NCBI GenBank assembly: GCA_038496445.1
Contig: JALMLS010000332.1
Coordinates: 124,001 to 188,000 of the forward strand
DNA from: Trichosphaerium sp. ATCC 40318
Taxonomy: Eukaryota > Discosea > Flabellinia > Trichosidae
Direction: 5' to 3'
DNA length: 64,000 nucleotides
The notes under the pieces are model-generated. The model was given only the letters and a program-made list of their open reading frames with translations. It made no database searches and was not told the origin of the DNA. The translations under genes and the position numbers were made by a program. Shown in pieces: positions 12,767-24,524 of the stretch (the stretch's first letter is position 1; each line of letters begins with the position of its first letter).

Positions 12767-13430
12767 ATGAAGATTATCTTTTTAGACGTTGATGGCGTTT
12801 TGGTGCTTTTCACTAACAGAGGAGAGTTCAATGATGGCTGTTTAGCACAATTGAAGAGAATAATTGGTATGCAGCAATTAAAACAGCATATTAGTATTTC
12901 CTAACGCTCGTAGATGCTACTGGTGCGTCTATTGTTGTTACATCGTCGTGGAAGTACGCTAAATATACTTACAAACACAACTGTACGTTTAACAGCTTAA
13001 TAGGCGCGATGAAGCTCTGTTGAGCAAGCTTAACGCAGAATTAACAAAAAATGGCATTCCGAAGGTAATAGCTTGTATTACGCATAATAACTTACTCCAC
13101 GCGCGTAGGCAATCGACGCTACAACGGAAGCACCAACTTCTGAAAACCCAGCATTATCCAGATCAACAGAAATCAAAGATTGGGTTTCGAAACACTCTGA
13201 CTTAGAAGCTTGGGTTAGCTTACAACTAGCAGTATTATTGATAACTGACACATAGTATTAGGTTGCTGTTGATGATATGGGACTCACGCTGGATGAGGGA
13301 CACTTTGTAAGGATGCATAGAGAAAGGGGTATAACAGAGTACGTGGTTGTAATTGTTTTTGACATGTCAAATGATTTTGTCTTTTAGAGAACAAGCTGAT
13401 AAGGTAATTGGGTTCTTAAATGTAGTCTAA
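12767..13430 (+). CDS. HAD-fold protein of the Swiss-Army-knife RNA-repair type
   Basis: A small HAD-like phosphatase-fold protein. It begins with the HAD nucleophile motif (MKIIFLDVDGVL; Asp7 and Asp9) and continues with AQLKRIIDATGASIVVTSSWK, where TSSW is the second HAD motif. A 51-nt intron (GTACGCT...AATAG) joins this to RDEALLSKLNAELTKNGIP. The block TSSW-x-RDxALLxxLNxEL is typical of the HAD_SAK_2 family known from bacterial RNA-repair multidomain proteins and some eukaryotes. The C-terminal part has KDWVSKHSDLEAWV and VAVDDMGLTL, a plausible motif IV with two Asp. Six short exons include a 30-nt intron at 13232-13261. The substrate is unknown. RNA repair is a family association, not shown here. 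Confidence 0.8.
13232..13261 (+). other. 30-nt mini-intron
   Basis: GTATTA...AGTATTAG. Read through, it contains in-frame TAG codons. Removing it restores LQLA|VAVDDMG in phase 0. It contains an AACTGAC branch-like element. Confidence 0.7.
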
Positions 13431-13620
13431 GATAATGTCATATTACTGAATAAATCACATTAACAAACAATTAAGCCCAAGGGTAGTCTTCACACGTAAA
13501 ACTTTACTCGAATTTCCTTAATTAAGGACATGTTGAAACGGCACAATCGAAATGTTAAGTTCATGTGTTTGCAATAGAAATACGTTTGTTGTCATTTGTT
13601 TTATTTGTTTTATTTACATT

Positions 13621-14067
13621 CTAAGGCACGCAATACGGTTGATTATACGTGATATCTTTTCCTTTATAACCAAAACTTCTCAAATCAGCAAAACCCAATT
13701 CAACAAATTTTGCTTTTTTAACTTTATGTTTCTTTGTATCGTTATTTTTAACGATATGTTTTGGTATTACACTCATAGATTGTGAGCGATAATGAGGTGT
13801 AGACGTTCCTCTCTGTCTTGTGTGTCTATTGTCCTTTGTTTTAGGGCTTACTTTTCGCTTTATCTTCTCTAATTCCACTCTGTATTTTTGAAGTGCTTTT
13901 TGTGTTTTTATCCGTTTCAGCTTCGGTTCTTCTGTTTCGTTTTCGTTTTTTTGTATTTCTTCATTACTACCTCTCTTAAATTCTACCGTAGGTGCTGGAT
14001 ATGATGCTGTTCTATGTTTTTTAGCTCCTCGTAATGATAAATGCAAGGAAGAAGCTGATTTTGCCAT
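13621..14067 (-). CDS. Hypothetical basic protein, 148 residues, single exon
   Basis: Not recognised. The uninterrupted frame encodes a very basic, low-complexity protein with Lys/Arg clusters (KLKRIKTQKALQKY, EKIKRKVSPKTK, TKKHKVKKAKF) and a Ser/Thr/Tyr-rich centre. It lies convergent to the HAD gene. Composition suggests a nuclear or nucleolar protein, but no domain was found. Length, start ATG context and even amino-acid use favour a real gene over a chance frame. Confidence 0.55.
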   Translation of the reverse strand: MAKSASSLHLSLRGAKKHRTASYPAPTVEFKRGSNEEIQKNENETEEPKLKRIKTQKALQKYRVELEKIKRKVSPKTKDNRHTRQRGTSTPHYRSQSMSVIPKHIVKNNDTKKHKVKKAKFVELGFADLRSFGYKGKDITYNQPYCVP

Positions 14068-15825
14068 GAACGCGACGTTTCAAGTTTACAAAACAAAACT
14101 TAAAAATGCAAATTAAGTAACTACTTTTTCTTTACCAATCTATGATTCTAGTACCTTTACAGTAATCCTCGTACACATGATGATAAAATACAGTTAAAAA
14201 AAGCACTATGTTTCTAAAAATGGAGTCAACTTGATTAACGGAATTGCACACGCCACAATATTCGAACTAAAATTTCTGACAATCTTAAGATTGTACGTAC
14301 TATACTAGTATCGTGAGGTATTTTTAATATACTGTAGATACACTACAGCTTGCTAGCCAACGTCAAAACAGTCAATTGTTTCAAACAAAAAATAAACAAA
14401 AAAAAGTACCAAAAACATTTGTATCACGTTTAATTAAAAGTGACAAGGCCGTTTATAGTTCTACAATTGCGTACACCGTTGAGTTGAGTACTTCACTGAC
14501 GAAAGTAGTACGTTTGTTGAGATCAAGTCTCGCAAACAACTATCTAGTACGTTTAGATCACTACGGCAGCGTTTCAGCTCACGTGGTAAAAGCAAACCTG
14601 TTTGAGGTCTACAGCACTATTTACATACATATCCAGCGGTTCCATACTCAATGTAATACGTACGACTGCTCACTGCAATTAGTCTTCCGCAAGCTGTTTG
14701 CTTACACCGCCATCGCCATTGATCACATCCCATGAACCTCTACGCTGCTTATTCTCGTGAGGTATGACTGTTGTTTAATTATAGGACAGTACTCCTAAAA
14801 CTTCAAAGTGTGACCTAGCCACACGCCAAACAGTGTTGAAAAAGTGATGTCAAACGTGCTGAGTCGTATATTTACGATAAATGACGCATTCGGAGCTAAA
14901 GTTCTTGATGCAGTACTGGCTGCCATCAAAATCGTCATTTAGCGATAAATTCTAGCAATAATTTCTAGCAATATTCAATAGAATATTCTTCAAGCGATAA
15001 AAACCACTTTAACGGAGGGGTACTAAAAAGTTGTTTGAGGTATAATTTCTTATGACGTTTCATACCGTTTTTTGGGAACGTCACACCAGTTGACGTACGC
15101 AAAATTAGTACTCGACCATGCTGAGCAATGGTAGTACAGAATATATTAGAGACATTTGTAACAAATGGGATACCAATACATTTTTTTTTTTTTTTTGTGT
15201 AAATTAAATGTCAGCTTCGTTTTGATTTAAAAAGCCCCAAGCAATGGTTTTTTACGGAAAAACGGAACAACACTATTATCAACTATTTTATGAACCACAA
15301 AAGAAAAGGGGTACCCCTAGTCTGATTTGTGTTTAGTATTTTAGTCTTTAGATAAGGACCTGTGTTTCTTATAACCCCCAAAAGACCAAAAAACAAAAAA
15401 ATGGGCAAAAAATTAACCCGAGTTTTCGGTTGTTCTCTTTGCGGGTTTCGTAACCCGATAAGTTCGATTATTAGAAAATAAGTAGTATCATGCGATAAAA
15501 GAAGATAGCAGCGAGATTATAAAGTTGAGAAGTTACAGTTTTATCAAAAATAATATCACGTGTGTGAATTTTTGCTTTTTCTGCGTTTCTTGGGCGAATA
15601 TGTTATTATCTCAGAATGACCATAAATTAAACCGTTTATTACGTCATCTCCGTGGTATTGCGTGAATTGCGGCAAAACTACAAGTTGCCCGCAAAAAGCG
15701 GCCTCACGTGTGATTCAAAAACAATCCCAACATTGAGTCATTTTGCGATCACAAACACTGCCGTTACTGTCGGTCGTTGACATAATAAGCACTACTAAAA
15801 GCGATATAAACTTAAACGTCTAGCC
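14068..15825. other. Gene-poor region
   Basis: 1.76 kb without a convincing gene. A 119-codon plus-strand frame at 14376-14735 has no domain or splice support. Noted: an AT-rich stretch with repeated TTTCTAGCAATA units (14945-14975), a poly-T run (15181-15196), a GGGGTACCCC palindrome (about 15309) and four CACGTG sites, two of them close together at about 15557 and 15706. Confidence 0.5.
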
Positions 15826-16203
15826 ATGAACTGCACAACAGTACAAACGAAAGCAAATGCAGGATACAAACACTTTATTTTTAAATTCAAGTGTACTCCT
15901 TTCAAACGCTCCAAGACAGCGAATGGTGCTGGCCTGTTTCTTCATCACTCTTTCCTATTGGAATCTAAACACCCTATACGAAGAAGAATGACAAGGCGCA
16001 GGTATCAATTACACCGTGCCAGACCACAATACAGACAGAACGCAGAGCGGAACGAATTTAGATTTGACCGAAAAGCCATACCACCAACATACAGAATACA
16101 AGATCAGACGCCGAGAGAAGACACTGTGGTTGTTTCAACACAAGTTACAACGCCCAAACGGAATATAGAAAGGCACATGGACATAGACTATCTATTAAAC
16201 TAG
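15826..16203 (+). CDS. Hypothetical Arg-rich protein
   Basis: Not recognised. The frame runs 125 codons. The second half is Arg/Gln-rich (MTRRRYQLHRARPQYRQ, NEFRFDRKAIPP) and ends in MDIDYLLN. An internal ATG at about 15988 could be the true start. The Arg-rich body with an acidic-hydrophobic C-terminus loosely resembles small RNA-export adaptors, but this is only a resemblance. No introns are needed. Confidence 0.35.
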   Translation: MNCTTVQTKANAGYKHFIFKFKCTPFKRSKTANGAGLFLHHSFLLESKHPIRRRMTRRRYQLHRARPQYRQNAERNEFRFDRKAIPPTYRIQDQTPREDTVVVSTQVTTPKRNIERHMDIDYLLN

Positions 16204-16825
16204 TCCAGAACAGAGTTCTGGCGATGTACATAAGAGAAACTTGTAGATTAAAAAAAAAAAAATAACAGAATATCGAATCTCAACATTTAGTACGTTACTT
16301 TTTTGAGTGCCATTCGCTTGGATTCCACTAGATATAGCTTTAACATTGATAACCGACGCTCTGTATGAACACACCTCAAAAGACTTTTGGCTCTTGTTAA
16401 CATTAACTCCAGAGCACGTGGTACAAGAACAACTCCGTTTGAAGTCAAGTTAAAAATTACTTTCCAATGTACCACTTTGCTTTATGTTCGTTATCACTAC
16501 CAATCGCATTAGATCGTTTTACACTTTAGCTAGAGATATTCGGAGCAACAAATACTAAAAAAAGGTAAACAATGACGTCACACGACTACGACAAGCAGAG
16601 AGACTAACAATCGACTTGTTGGCGCATAAAATTGGTGATAAATATTGTTACGAAATGGCGTGCTGAAACGCTGTGTGGTACACCTTATTTATCGCTCGTA
16701 CGGAGTTCGAATTCAACAGAAGACTGTCTACCAAAAAAAAAAGGGTTTACAAATGGTACATGAAGGTAAAAAGGGTTGCTAAGCAATAAAATCTTGTGCG
16801 CTTTAGTCCGCCACGAAATGGGTAA
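16204..16825. other. Intergenic region
   Basis: Two overlapping minus-strand frames (16250-16475) look weakly coding but have no start, stop or splice structure I can join. Otherwise only AT-rich DNA before the stop of the chromodomain gene. Confidence 0.4.
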
Positions 16826-18174
16826 TTAAACCAATTCAAGAATATTCGCTCTATTTAGTATGGAAGCGTTACTACCACCGCCAATAATCTTTACATCACC
16901 AGCTGGTATTCTAAATAGAAAAAAAATCAGCAAAAATGTTGAACGAAGCGAAAAAAGGGAAAATGCTTGTGGAGTTTGTGGTTAGTTATGGTTTTAAAAC
17001 GCAAGTAAAGTAGTATTGAGAGTGAGGGTAGGCTAAAAGGTATAATATTGTACGTTGTGCGTTGTGGAGCTTGGGGTGTGTCTTGTTCTGTTAGAGCAAC
17101 AAAATAAACTTTTGAGTCGTCATGTGTTACTTCTATAGCACGGTAGGTACCAGTCTTATGTTTAATAAGAAAAGGGAACTTCATGTTACGTTTGAGGTAT
17201 CGCACAGAGCAGAATAATTTAGCAACAGGATCACTGCAATAGCATTAGAAGAAATCATCGAAATCACGTGACAATCTTAGTGAAAAAAAAAAAAAAATTC
17301 TTGAATTAATGAGGTACTTGTAGATATCAAAGTCCTTCTCATAGTCGAACTTCTTTTGCTTTGCTATCTCACCACAATTGCGGTGATAAACTTTACGCAA
17401 AGCCCTACACAATAGTTGGTAACAAACAACAATTCTCACTATTTTTTTTTTCCCAATAAAAAAATATAAAAAACGCACTTGAACGCTGTCCTGCTATCCG
17501 CACTTTTTATTATCTCATCCTTACGCTTTTTCCTAGCATGGTGGCACTCCTAATTTTCATAATGAACATGGTTGTACATCACAAAAGAAAAAACTTTCTT
17601 CTTTGTGTTAACGTACTTCTAGTTTACAAATGTCAATAAAAACTGCATTTTGTGCATCTCCGTCTAATTGAGATACATTTGAAGCTGCTACCTTGCGATA
17701 AAATTCTAGTTTTAAACTGTCAGTTAAAAACACGTATAAAAGTTACATAAACGCTAAAATAACGAGTTTGGAGCTCTATCCACGCGATTTATATGATTTT
17801 TGTGGCTTTGTGGTTAAATAAATTGCAAAAAGCGCTAGTTATGGTTTTATGTTGTTCTCGTGCACTATGCGATACCTTTAAGCAGCCCAGGGCAGTTTAG
17901 ATTTTCTTCTGGCTCCCATGTTGCGCTCGATTTATCGTATCCCTTAAACATGTAAGTATGATGCTATTTAACGCGTGTAATACCTTCCACGATACTTGGT
18001 AGTACTTCTTGACTGTTCCATCGTCAGTGTCAACTTTTTTCCACCGTAGTATCTGTTCTACCTCATAATCTACTATTTTGGTTAGTAATAGAGCTAATGT
18101 CACAATTTTGAACCTTGTTCTTTTGGTTTTTCCTCTTTAACGTTGGAATAGCTACGTTTACGCTTCTTAGACAT
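16826..18174 (-). CDS. Chromodomain protein
   Basis: Probable nuclear reader of methyl-lysine histone marks. Exon 1 (from 18174) encodes MSKKRKRSYSNVKEEKPKEQ and joins across a 41-nt intron to the chromodomain: VDYEVEQILRWKKV, YYQVSWKGYD and ATWEPEENLNCPGLLK. The aromatic-cage positions (Y of DYEVE, W of VSWKG, W/E of TWEPEEN) are present. The rest, over four or five exons, is unfamiliar: NAVFIDICKLE, CHHARKKRKDEIIK, ALRKVYHRNCGEIAKQ, MKFPFLIKHKTGTYRAIE and a terminal AGDVKIIGGGSN. No SET or chromoshadow domain is evident. It may be HP1/CDY-like with a lineage-specific tail. Confidence 0.78.
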
Positions 18175-18431
18175 GTAGTTTAGGTTGCTTGAATATTAGG
18201 CGCCAAAAAGTGAGCGTAGACGTGACTTAATATCCACAAACAAACCAGCTTCACAGAAAACAGCTTCGTAAAACTATTTAACAATTGATTGCGCTTTCCG
18301 AAAAAAGGCAATGTGCGGTTGTCTCTACTGCCATTAGTGACCACGCGTGTTTAGAAGTAGTCATTTATTCCTTACAAAGCTTGTGACACGTGCTAGTTAG
18401 AATACGATCAATCGTGCTATTCAAGTACGTC

Positions 18432-19347
18432 TCATGAGCTACATTTGGTATCTTCTCCTTTTGCGCTACTGGTCTCACAGTTTGATTCATCTTCAACAAC
18501 GGCTTCGACAGCGTCATCACCGTAGACTGCGTGATTTAGTAGAATGCCATCTTTATCCCATTCACGCCATTCTCCGTGCTTCTTACCTTTACGGTAATGG
18601 CCATGAGTCTGTATGTTTCCATTTTCCCAGTATGTCTTAAAATCTCCGTACAGTCTACCTTCTAAGTAGTTCCCTTCGAATTCCCTTATAAATCCTGGAT
18701 AGAACTTGCGGCAAGATCCATTCTTTTTGCCTCTTTTGTACTGAATGACTTCCTTTGTTGTTCCTTCTGGGTACCATAATACTCTTGTACCGTTTAGAAC
18801 TCCATCTTCATACCTACATTGTACAATAGGTGTTCCATCTGGATGCCATGAATTGTAGAGTCCATGATAAACTCCGGAATACATAGTTGTCTGTGAAGCC
18901 ATCTGACCATTTGTATACCATCTTATATACTTTCCTAAGGCTTTAAAGCATGATTAATAAGTAAACAAGCTATCAAGTATCGTTACCTCTTCCGTCTCTG
19001 TACTGTATTTGAGATGACTTTTTGCCATTTTTACCCCATCGTAGCCACGTGCCTTGCTTCTGGAAACGAGCGTTGTAAGACACCCTTGCCGTCCTCTTAG
19101 ATAACACGGGTATTTTTGAACCGGTGGGGTGTAGGAGAATCATACGTTGTAATACATCTATTGGAAGAGATTCAAGACTTGAAGATGAAAATTAGATTGA
19201 GTTGTTGATTGATTTTTTTTGCTATTACCCTTTCGGCTTTCTCTTTACTTCTTTACGCTTTGTTTTCTTCGATTCAGGAGGTGTAGTAGTAGAACACATA
19301 CTACAACAAATTTTTCTAATTGTATCGAGGGTGTTGCAGCTTGCCAT
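18432..19347 (-). CDS. MORN_2 / YwqK-like repeat protein
   Basis: Three exons. The N-terminus (MASCNTLDTIRKICC, basic linker, LESLPIDVLQRMILLHP) has an F-box-like look. It is followed by at least six tandem GxxxxxWyxxGxxxxxxxYxxG units (GTWLRWGKNGKKSSQIQYRDG, split here: GTWLRWGKNGKK, IQYRDG; LYNSWHPDGTPIVQCRYEDG; GDFKTYWENGNIQTHGHYRKG; GEWREWDKDG). This is the MORN-variant repeat found in bacterial YwqK-family proteins and in many protists. The tail is acidic. Repeat proteins of this type serve as binding scaffolds; the partner is unknown. Confidence 0.75.
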
Positions 19348-19615
19348 GAGTTGAGTGAGTGAAAATGTTTTTTTAATTTGAACAAGGTTGACTTCTATTC
19401 TACTGTTTTGTGAGGTTGACAGACTTGTACGTTTTTTATCGAATGTGATTAAACACGAAGTACTAAAAAGGATAGTGTTATGGTAAAATATCTACAGTGT
19501 TCATGCGTACCTCAAAGTTAAAAGAAGCAATCTTTTCAGAAAAGGTGGAATTGCTGATTGAAAAAACGTGACTTTGCTTTAAAAAACTCAACGGTTAACT
19601 ACACCACAGCATCTT

Positions 19616-20850
19616 ATGGAATATGGCAAAGGAATTTTCAATGATATTCTTAGTGCCCTCGGTTTTAGATCAGATTTTAAAGAAATAACTCTAGGAGAGT
19701 TTAGAGTAGGCGAGAAACTAGGAAAAGGCGGTTTTGGTTCATGCTATAAATCCGTAGATGGCAGCAATCACACTATTTGCCTCAAGGCACGTTTTATACT
19801 TTATTTAGGCGTATTTACATTATTTTCACGCAAATCACGTGGTCGCAATCGTCAATTTTTGGAACACTTTGAAAAAAAACCAAAACATAAATTTAGTCAC
19901 TCGTATTTGACATTAGATGTCTAGGTATCAACAAATCAAAGGTCTGTAGAGCGAGAATTTACAATGGGTCAACTATTGCAGGATGATGCCAATCAATATA
20001 CAGTTACCCCTTCAAAGATACAAAAACTATACTACACTGCTTTTTGGATGATTCCAAGGCCTGTATGGGTCGGTGCAAGCACGTTGTGTAAAGGTAAGGG
20101 ACTCCGAAAAGATTGTTTATTTTCGTTTTCTTTCTAATGTTTTTTTGTACACCTCACGCTGATTGCGGCAATGTCTCTAACTTCCTATCTTTACAGGTAG
20201 TTTATCCGATATGCTTGATCCTGAAAACCCTATTAAAGTGGATCATAAAGAGCTTGACGATATGTGTAGGCAACTTGCTAGAGCTGTTGCTTTTGTACAT
20301 TCTAAAGGAGTACTTCATCGAGATATTGCACCTGATAATATTCTTTGGACTACAGGATCAACACCAAGTGGTAAAAAGTTCTTGATTGGTGATTTTGGTA
20401 TTTCTAAGAGAGTAGGTGTACAAGACGTACTAAGTAATAAGATGGAAATACGTACACTTGTAGGTAAAGAGACTTACATCGCTCCTGAAATGCGTAAACA
20501 AGTTGAAAGAAACAATCGAATAATGGCTGTATATGGGTCGGCTGCTGATTGGTGGGCGTTTGCTACTACTATTGCAGCAATGGCAATGCATTCACTTGAA
20601 GTACCTAATATGCGAGAAGTGGTTGCTCATACTGATTGTCCACCAATAGTTAAACAAGCTATTTTGCACGTGATTTTATTTGGTTATTTTTTTTACATAT
20701 TTTTTTGCTTTTTGCTAAAACGACTGACGTTCCTGTAGAGGTTGTCGAATGAAGAATCCTACTAAACGTGCAAACAATGCTACTGCTTTATTACATACAA
20801 TCAGTGAAGAGGATGGCGTTGGTGACTTGATTCTCAAAGAGAAACAATAA
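19616..20850 (+). CDS. Serine/threonine protein kinase
   Basis: Complete kinase domain in four exons. Glycine loop LGKGGFGSCYK; beta-3 lysine in ICLKVST across the first intron; HRDIAPDNIL catalytic loop; DFG as GDFGISKR; APE as YIAPEM; then SAADWWAFATT and CRMKNPTKRANNATALL as the final helices. HRDIAPDN replaces the common HRDLKPEN (Ala for Lys), so the usual Lys of the catalytic loop is missing. The first intron needs a GC donor to keep the beta-3 lysine in frame. Subfamily not assigned. The tail ends GVGDLILKEKQ. Confidence 0.86.
19787..19924 (+). other. GC-AG intron
   Basis: Starts GCACGT after AAG and ends CTAG. Only this join gives the kinase beta-3 strand (CLK|VST) in frame; the GT three bases on leads to a stop. 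It contains a CACGTG site. Confidence 0.65.
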
Positions 20851-21217
20851 AACTAAGGACATGTATAAAAGGCACAAATCTCAAAAAGAACGACATCAAA
20901 GAAAGCTTAAAAGCAGTACTTGCTTTCTCCCAAGATGTAGAGAGAATTGTCACATGGTGTACAGCGCGGGCGCAAGGCCACGCGTATAAAGCAAAGTCAT
21001 AAATAAAATCTGTGTTTTAAAGCTGTTCTAGCCGATAGTAGGTACAAGAAAACATGGATTCAATGCTACCCTAAGTAATACGTAACCACACAGGAACATA
21101 TAACCGAAGTTCTGGAAGTAGCAAGTGTTGTTGTAAGAAGAAATCGTCAATTTCTTTGCGCTTTTTTTTTCCAATTTGGTCTTTTCTTGTTAGTGAGCTA
21201 TTCAAAGCAATACCTGC
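20851..21217. other. Intergenic region or upstream exons
   Basis: 367 bases between the kinase stop and the first confident exon of the SMARCD gene. It has several ATGs (for example at 21054) but no frame I can splice with confidence. Short N-terminal exons of the SMARCD gene may lie here. Confidence 0.35.
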
Positions 21218-23612
21218 CATGAAGGGCTCTCAGAAAGTTATAGGCAAGCTTACATCACCTTACAATCAAAAAGACGTATGTAACGGCTTTTTTAATCAAC
21301 AATATTAAAAGAACATAGCTTGATAAAGGTATTGCGCAATCCAAAGTGTTCGCGCAGCTTGTAGCTGCTGAAAAGAAAATTGATGCTTTTTTTCGTTTGC
21401 GCCAATTACACATACAAGAGGCGCTTCCCAAAGACCGAAACCAGCGAAATACGGTAATTACAGCAATTTTGAATAGTTTATTTGGTTTTTTGTATAATAC
21501 GCGCTATGCTTTCTATATACGCGTCCAAACTCATTTTTACTTGTTAGATAGCAAGACATTTACGTGTATGCTTGTCGAATACGCATTCTGATCAAGGGCG
21601 GTTTTATCATACAACAGACCATGAATTGGATGTATCAACACGCAAACCAAGTTGGTCTTTTCGCGTTGAAGGAAAATTGATTGACGACGAGGTACGATTC
21701 GTCTAAACGAACGAAGCTATGCCAGGGCATTATCGCGGTAGATTAACAGCCTGTTTTTAATGTTTACAGCTTCACATTCTTAACGAGCATAGAATCTCAC
21801 TGGATTACCTAAAAGGAAGTTCTCATCATTCTTTACGCGTATATACGTACAATTAGATAGAAAAGAGTTTCCAAACAATTGGCACACAGAAGTACGCCTT
21901 CTTTTTTTTTGACATTTAGCGCAAAAGGTGTTATCCTCCAAGCGCACGCCTCTATTTGACGTGCAAAGAAGGACTACGTACTGATCTTGTCCCAAACAAT
22001 TTCTTTACAACTTCTACACCCTATATCTTTACGGTGCTGTGAGTCCTCAGTCTCTACAGACATGGCAAACTTTAACAAAAAATTTGCTTGACATTTTGAA
22101 ATGTTAATGTTAATTTTGCTTTTTTTTGTGTGTAGTGGACTAAAAACTCTGGTTGTGGTGACTGGGATGGATTTGAGATTGAGAGATTCTCTTGCGAGGA
22201 ATCTCTAGTACATGTATTTTTACAGTTGGATTACAAGGTAAGAGAGCAGAAGTTGATTTAACTGTGTAACACGATAGAAAAAAAAAAGCTGTCAAAAGAA
22301 AATATTACTAATTTTACTTTACAGCCAGCGCGTTATAAACCATCTCCTGGTCTTAAGCAATTGCTTAGCCTACAAGCACCATATACTAAGACATATATTA
22401 TCCTATGTTTATGGCAATACGTCAAGGTTAGACAGACCAATGTAGTAAATTTTGATTGACTCGTTTGCTAGAAACACAATTTAAAGGATCCTAAAAGCCC
22501 TTCTACTATTGTACTAGGCCCGAAAATGAAAGAAGTGTTTGGTATAGATACAATGGAGTATTCTGAAGTACCTAAAATAATAGAACAACACCTTGGACCT
22601 CCAGATCCTATACAACTTACTTACCAAATCAAGTACGTTTTTTTTTTGTTAAATGTATTCTGGTTTTGTTATTAAAGTTTTGTTGTTGCTGTCACTCGGT
22701 TCTTCCTTCTTATGCTTTTTGTTTATTTTAGATTGCATGGCACTGTAGATCAAAGTGAGAATTGGTATGATATTAAAGTAGAAGTAGATAACCCATTGGC
22801 TTCATTTAACTTCAATGCGAAACTAAATGAATCGAAAGAGTTGGATAAAAAGGTAAACCAAAAAATTTTTTACATGAAAAAAAATGGCACTAGAAACATT
22901 TTATTTTACTTGTCACAACGTGACTCCACTCACTTAACATTGTGCTACATCTTCCCGTATTTACAGTGTTTTTCCGAACATCCGAAAGTACGGGATGCAT
23001 TTAGAAAGTCAAATCTTTTGGTTTTCCTTTAAATTTGTACTTCGGAAATAAATTGAACGTAAAGATCTTGCGCACACCAAATCTTTATGTAGAATACTTT
23101 TTTTTTTATTTCTGTAATGACATTTTCGTTAAAATAGATTGCCGAAAAACTTGGTGCTCTTTCCAAGCTTAAAGACAATAGAGACTTCCTACGTAACTTC
23201 TCACTTTCTCCTGTTACTGTACTTGATGATTTAGTGCTAGAACAATTGCATTTAGAGCGTGTACGGAATAACTATTTTTCGATTTTTTTCTTCTCAACTC
23301 TTCCAAAAAAGATTACCAATACATGACGTAATATTTTGTTCTTTTTTTTATCGCTGGCGCAGTGGTGAAACTGGGACACGATAGTTTTTTTCTCAATTTG
23401 TAAGAAAGTCCGTCGCATACACACATGTACAGAAATCTTGCTTATTACTCCTTGTTTTCTAGCTTGAGAAGTCAAAGAATCAGAGAGATACTGAAGAGGA
23501 GCGTAGAACTCAGTTTTATTATGATGGACTTGCTGTTACTGCTATGGAGGATGTACTAAAACTACAAGATGATAAAAAAACAAGGAATAACTTCTTTCAA
23601 TCGACAGATTGA
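21218..23612 (+). CDS. SMARCD: SWI/SNF subunit SMARCD/BAF60 (SWIB domain)
   Basis: Likely core subunit of a SWI/SNF-type chromatin remodeller (yeast Swp73/Rsc6). The order matches BAF60 throughout: AAEKKIDAFFRLRQLHIQEAL (split: AAEKKIDAFF, RQLHIQEAL), SNTHSDQGRF with SWSFRVEGKLIDDE, KRKFSSFFTRIYVQLD, DWDGFEIERF, then the SWIB/MDM2-like domain KPSPGLKQLLSLQAPYT with LCLWQYVKKHNLKDP and MKEVFGI, followed by LGPPDPIQLTYQIK and a C-terminal coiled-coil/basic region. About ten exons. The first confident exon begins MKGSQKVIGKL; further 5' exons are possible. Confidence 0.9.
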
Positions 23613-24041
23613 GAAACGAATAAACAGAAAAAAAACACATCACCAAATGAATATTTTCCTTTTTCTTTTTTTTTTTTGCTTATTTCCGGGTTAATTATGT
23701 TTATGCGTCTTCGAATTTACTACCATAATATTGGAGATTTACGTAAAGGGATTTTGTGTATATATAGAACCTAAAATAAATCATCCACGTATCCAGAAAA
23801 ACAAAAAAAGCTTTTTATGGGTTTTTTTTTACTTCAATTCCTATTGCGCCATCTAGCATCATACACCTTAGAATTCCTTTATATCTCACGTGCATATACA
23901 CACGGGAAACTTCAGCTGAACCGGAGCATTTTATTTGCCTGTTAAGGGAACTCATGCCTTAACAACTCCTAATTTGGACGTTTATTTTAGTGTGAAAAGC
24001 GTTTTAGCGCTTTGTAAGAAAAAACTTGAATATAGTTACAA

Positions 24042-24524
24042 CATGTCATCTACATCAACAGAATGCCCTAGACGCAAGCATATATATGTTATATGGTGTT
24101 ATAAGCCAAATAGCTGTTCTATTGCTGTAGATAACGCAGCAAGAGCTGATCATTTTTTATCAAGTGTGAAGCTAGGTAAGGGTTTTGAAAAGAATTGCGC
24201 GATCAGTTTTGCTGAAGCTGAAAGAGAAAACAAAGAAAGAGATATCCAACAACAACAATACATCGGTACGTACTAGTAATACCTTTTGATCTTAGCTATA
24301 ATTGGCATAAAATCAATCAAACACGAGAGAAAAAAAAAAAAAACAAACAAAAAAAAAACTAACCGTTGGCTATAGAATATTGCGCTAAAAACGCACCTAC
24401 TAGTCATAAAATGAATATAGAATACATCACAACGGGAGATAAAATCAGAAAACTAATAACAGCACAACGAGAGTACACTTTTACGAATAGCACTTATAGT
24501 AGTATCAAACAGGGTCTATACTAG
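24042..24524 (+). CDS. Small hypothetical protein, two exons
   Basis: Not recognised; about 127 residues. Exon 1 starts MSSTSTECPRRKHIYVIWCY, contains AVDNAARADHFLSSVKLGKGF and ends KERDIQQQQYIG. A GTACGT intron (24265-24375, with A-rich tracts) joins in phase 1 to EYCAKNAPTSHKMNIEY and ends SSIKQGLY. The frame is open upstream to 23935, but the ATG at 24042 has the better context. The frame join supports a real gene. Confidence 0.55.

Noticed and set aside
14376-14735. 119-codon plus-strand frame in a gene-poor region
   Set aside because: No domain, no splice-supported neighbours, and composition like translated spacer DNA.
18432-18902. Bacterial antitoxin or recent gene transfer at the YwqK-like gene
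   Set aside because: The repeat is common in eukaryotic MORN-variant proteins, the gene has introns, and no partner gene lies nearby.
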